Assembly (NCBI RefSeq): GCF_000426225.1
Contig: NZ_AUEY01000040.1
Location: 1-35,737, forward strand
Direction: 5' to 3'
DNA length: 35,737 nt
Source: Desulforegula conservatrix Mb1Pa
GTDB lineage: Bacteria; Desulfobacterota; Desulfobacteria; Desulfobacterales; Desulforegulaceae
Shown: piece by piece, positions 33,308-35,737 of the stretch
Layout: each line of letters opens with the position of its first letter
How positions within the stretch are numbered: position 1 is the first letter of the stretch
Position numbers and translations under genes: made by a program
The notes under the pieces: generated by a model
Told to the model about the DNA's origin: nothing
The model's database searches: none
What the model saw: only the letters and a program-made list of their open reading frames with translations

Positions 33308-33377
33308 CTCCGAGTTATGGTTGCATAATATACGACTTTGACTGGCCTGCCTGTTTTAGCAAGAAGGAACTCAATGA

Positions 33378-33986
33378 CTATCTGGTCTTGATGCGACTGT
33401 AAAAGATATCCAATATCAGGTCTGTGGTAATTTCCATGCTGTCAGGATGTTCAACTATAGAAACAAGAATGCTGTTGACCATACCGTCTAGCGAAAGAGC
33501 AAGAAGCCATGGGTCAAAATAGGTGAAAATCTTTTCCTTGATTCCTTTTTCAAAAATTCCGGCAAGACGTTTTCTGATATCCTGGTGAAGCTGGCGAATT
33601 TCTCCTGTGAGTGCCGCTCTCAGGCTGATATTGATTTTCATGCTTTCAACAAAGAAGATACTAAAAAACTGCCTGTTTTCAGTATAAAGTCTGATTTTGG
33701 TGTCAACCCATCTTTTCAGTATCTCTTCAGGGGAGCCAGGAGAGTCGAGAACATCTTTAAGAATTTCATAGAATTCGGACGCCTTTTCGTTTACCATGGC
33801 TTTATATAATTCTTCTTTGTTTATGAAAAAATTATAAAGTGTTCCAACTGAAAACTCGGCCTTCTGGGCGATTTCATTCATTGAGGTCTGGTGGTAGCCT
33901 TTTTCTGAAATAAGGCTTAACGCCACATCCATGATGAATTTTTTTCTCTGTATTAGTTCTCTTTCCTTGCGTGATAGCTCAGACAT
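33378..33986 (-). CDS. TetR/AcrR-family transcriptional regulator
   Basis: This 202-residue regulator has the standard N-terminal helix-turn-helix (residues about 14-60): IMDVALSLISEKGYHQTSMN, EIAQKAEFSVGTLYNFF and INKEELYKAM. A variable all-helical ligand domain follows. It lies directly upstream of the TolC-adaptor-RND genes on the same strand and diverges from an esterase gene, the usual setting of a local repressor of an efflux pump. A perfect palindrome 28 bases upstream of its start is the likely operator, implying autoregulation. The inducing ligand is unknown. Confidence 0.92.
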   Translation of the reverse strand: MSELSRKERELIQRKKFIMDVALSLISEKGYHQTSMNEIAQKAEFSVGTLYNFFINKEELYKAMVNEKASEFYEILKDVLDSPGSPEEILKRWVDTKIRLYTENRQFFSIFFVESMKINISLRAALTGEIRQLHQDIRKRLAGIFEKGIKEKIFTYFDPWLLALSLDGMVNSILVSIVEHPDSMEITTDLILDIFYSRIKTR

Positions 33987-34013
33987 ATTTTTTTGATACC
34001 GGGTTATGTTAAA

Positions 34014-34029
34014 GTGAATTATAATTCAC
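34014..34029. promoter_or_regulatory. Candidate TetR operator (16-bp perfect palindrome)
   Basis: GTGAATTATAATTCAC is a perfect palindrome in the 137-base gap between tetR and the divergent esterase gene. Its centre reads TATAAT on both strands, so it could overlap the -10 element of either promoter. Bound repressor would then block transcription in both directions. Size, symmetry and position fit a TetR-family site. Confidence 0.7.
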
Positions 34030-34123
34030 AAAATCAGATTGTCTTTCATGAACCATAATTTTCAATATTTGTCAATGTTTTATTAGCTAAACAGCGTTAA
34101 TCAATCTCCAATTGAGGTGATGT

Positions 34124-35059
34124 ATGGGGTTAAATGAGTTGTCCGCATTTCTTGAAAAATGTAATGCCTTTATAAAAAAACAGGAACAGGACGGTACAAA
34201 ACCAAGCCCAGCCCTTGCCAGGAAAGCCCTTGATGCTCTTGCTTCGTACGCTGGGGAATCCCCAGAAATTGCGCTCACCGTCGATAGAAATATTGAGGCC
34301 GATGGAAGAGTTATTCCTGTAAGAATTTATCATTTCTCTCCTGAGAAGAAATTGCCTGTAATGCTTTTCCTCCACGGAGGAGGTCATATGTGTGGGAGCA
34401 TAGATACATACGATGTTTTATGCAGAAAAATGTGTCTTTCAGCCGAATGCGTTCTTGTTTCCGTGGATTACAGATTGGCGCCGGAATTCCCATATCCTGC
34501 CGGATTAGACGACAGCAGAGAAATCTTATGCAGATTGAATGAGGTACTTGAAGGCATTAACGCTGATCATGAAGTCGTTGTGATAGCAGGAGACAGTGGC
34601 GGCGGCACATTTGCCGCAACATTGTCATCAGAAGGCATAGTTGCCGGAACTTCGCCATTGGCAGGCCAGATTCTGATTTATGCAAGTCTTGATTACACAA
34701 AATCATCAAACTCATACAACAAATACTCAAAAGGCTATTTTCTGGAGACTGAAAGGGTTTCATGGTATTTTGAAAATTATTTTAAGAATAACGAAGACCG
34801 AGTAAAGGCATCCCCTCTGTTCATGCCGACAGATACTGTGCCTCCAACCCTGATTATTTCTGCGGAATATGACCCCCTGGTTGGTGACTCCATGAAATAT
34901 GGATTCCACCTTGCCGGCACAGGCGTCCATGTTGAATATGTTGAATATCCCGAAATGATCCATGCCTTTCTTTTTCTTGAAACCCTTATCCCTGAAATTG
35001 CGGAAGACGCTTATGCAAAGGCCGGTGATTTTTTTAAAAGAATGACAAGCCGACCATGA
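34124..35059 (+). CDS. HSL-family alpha/beta hydrolase (esterase/lipase)
   Basis: This 311-residue cytosolic esterase belongs to the hormone-sensitive lipase family. The oxyanion-hole motif HGGG is in LFLHGGGHMCGS, and the nucleophile elbow is GDSGGG (GDSAGG in most relatives). The catalytic Asp is in SAEYDPLVGD and the His in EMIHAFLF. There is no signal peptide. GAGGTG lies just ahead of the ATG. It diverges from tetR across a shared palindrome, so it is probably controlled by that regulator along with the efflux pump. It might modify a compound that the pump exports, but the substrate is not known. Confidence 0.9.
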   Translation: MGLNELSAFLEKCNAFIKKQEQDGTKPSPALARKALDALASYAGESPEIALTVDRNIEADGRVIPVRIYHFSPEKKLPVMLFLHGGGHMCGSIDTYDVLCRKMCLSAECVLVSVDYRLAPEFPYPAGLDDSREILCRLNEVLEGINADHEVVVIAGDSGGGTFAATLSSEGIVAGTSPLAGQILIYASLDYTKSSNSYNKYSKGYFLETERVSWYFENYFKNNEDRVKASPLFMPTDTVPPTLIISAEYDPLVGDSMKYGFHLAGTGVHVEYVEYPEMIHAFLFLETLIPEIAEDAYAKAGDFFKRMTSRP

Positions 35060-35134
35060 ATAATTGACAATTAATTCAGAATTTTAAATTAAGAGGCATT
35101 GTTTTTCATGCACGGAGATGGGCAGCTTAATTAT

Positions 35135-35266
35135 GACAAGGTCGCAAAAAGTTCTATTACTGTCATTCTGGAGCAGACCTGAATCCAAAAGTGACTGATA
35201 TTACAAAGATGCCGGATCAAGTCTGGCATGATGCTTAAGCATTTTTTAAACTTTTTGCGACTCCAC
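35135..35266. mobile_element. MITE-like repeat, copy G (inverted orientation)
   Basis: This 132-bp element lies in the opposite orientation to copies A-F: it begins GACAAGGTCGCAAAAAG and ends CTTTTTGCGACTCCAC. Internal blocks are partly decayed (GTCATTCTGGAGC and GATGCCGGATCAAGTC with GGCATGATG). Flanks TAATTAT (35128-35134) and CAATTAT (35267-35273) agree at 6 of 7. It follows the esterase gene by about 75 bases. Confidence 0.78.
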
Positions 35267-35453
35267 CAATTATAAAAGCCCTGCAAAGGCTTTCATGATT
35301 TCGAACCCGGCAATAACACAAAACAGATGCCTGCACGTGGTTAAAACCATGAAGGTTTGGGAAAGGCCTCTCAAATCACTTTTCAAGAGAGTTCCCCATA
35401 AATCAAGAAATATCTTCTCGCAATGGCAACCAATAACACAAAACTTATTCTGA
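35267..35453. repeat. Repeat-rich stretch next to the right transposase copy
   Basis: No gene is seen. 35343-35397 is a degenerate copy of the module at 10631-10687 (GGTTTGGGAAAGGCCTC, then a hairpin half GTTCCCC). The 14-mer CAATAACACAAAAC occurs at 35311-35324 and again at 35431-35444, just before the transposase stop. The outer end of the IS must lie near 35431-35453, but its inverted repeat could not be fixed. Confidence 0.5.
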
Positions 35454-35737
35454 TTACCACTCTGCTTCAGCCATAGAAAGCATGGTTGATGGCATGGGTG
35501 GAGTCCTAAGAGCAACATAAATCAGTCTGTGAATCATGGACGGCAGATCATATCGGCGATTGAATCTGTACTGAAATTCTGCCAGGTACCGCGGAACATG
35601 CTTGCGATTAATTGCATGATAAGTACCTTTGAGCGCATTTTTTAAGTTACCAAGTATTATATTGACCCATTTGAAGGATGGATGCTCTACAGCTGCTTTA
35701 CCACCTCCAGTAACATGGGGTTCGTGCTGGAAACCAG
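35454..35737 (-). CDS. IS1595-family transposase, C-terminal fragment (cut by window edge)
   Basis: The minus strand enters the window in frame two bases after the edge and reads 93 residues to a TAA at 35454-35456. The segment FKWVNIILGNLKNALKGTYH, then HVPRYLAEFQYRFNRRYDL and MIHRLIYVALRTPPMP, is the characteristic end of IS1595-like DDE/DDN transposases, including the conserved FNRRxDL. It is on the same strand as the N-terminal fragment at 1-214. The two pieces do not join: roughly 100-150 residues of the nuclease core are absent from both. They are therefore two copies, or one repeated copy at which the sequence was broken. Confidence 0.88.
   Translation of the reverse strand, partial: GFQHEPHVTGGGKAAVEHPSFKWVNIILGNLKNALKGTYHAINRKHVPRYLAEFQYRFNRRYDLPSMIHRLIYVALRTPPMPSTMLSMAEAEW

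Larger units (their letters stand above)
33006..33377. other. Intergenic region between tetR and the TolC-like gene
   Basis: No gene is seen. Positions about 33135-33212 contain a degenerate right half of the MITE-like family (TTTTCAGATACTAATGGAATCCAG, then CTTTTTGAGACCTTGT); the left half is lost. A perfect 16-bp palindrome lies at 33292-33307. The promoter for the efflux genes may lie here or upstream of tetR. Confidence 0.55.

Overview
The window looks like a chromosomal piece from an anaerobic deltaproteobacterium (Desulfobacterota, Desulfobacteraceae-like). This is an inference from gene content: a paired NuoE/NuoF-type diaphorase carrying extra ferredoxin domains, a DUF4388-like receiver protein, a sigma-54 promoter and an NtrC-type regulator, AT-leaning DNA, and many dispersed 130-bp repeats. 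No rRNA, tRNA or CRISPR array was seen. Almost all genes are ordinary housekeeping, transport or signalling genes; the most unusual structure lies between them.

Layout. Both window edges cut through copies of an IS1595-like transposase on the minus strand, with the N-terminal part at 1-214 and the C-terminal part at 35454-35737. From the left come an FKBP-like/methyltransferase fusion, a DmeF cation exporter, and a KtrA/KtrB potassium uptake pair. Next is an ammonium transporter behind a clear sigma-54 promoter and ahead of a strong terminator. Then follow a YkgJ-like cysteine cluster protein, an exported small protein and a NuoE/NuoF diaphorase pair. A purine nucleoside phosphorylase is translationally coupled to the first of two MTA/SAH deaminase paralogs. 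Beyond an exported hypothetical protein lies a minus-strand operon of an RdgC-like protein, an unknown partner and an AI-2E-type permease. After that come an orphan GspE/PilB-type ATPase and an NTF2-like protein.

The stretch 20.5-26.9 kb is devoted to signalling. On the minus strand are a receiver-DUF4388-Roadblock protein with a strong internal ribosome binding site, a PHP-domain protein and an RsbW-like ATPase. On the plus strand are a receiver-PAS-PAS histidine kinase and an NtrC-type response regulator with a TTG start. The final part holds a TetR-TolC-adaptor-RND efflux cluster, with a perfect 16-bp palindrome between tetR and a divergent HSL-type esterase gene.

The strongest unexplained signal is a family of seven well-preserved elements, each 129-132 bp, plus at least one remnant. 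They have imperfect terminal inverted repeats (core TCGCAAAAAGTC), two internal hairpin blocks, and flanking direct repeats of 7-8 bp that differ from copy to copy. That is the signature of a non-autonomous MITE-like transposable element. The copies lie between genes, including inside the efflux operon and next to the ktrB, GspE-like and kinase genes, where they create false N-terminal extensions of reading frames. All domain calls were made by eye, without database searches.
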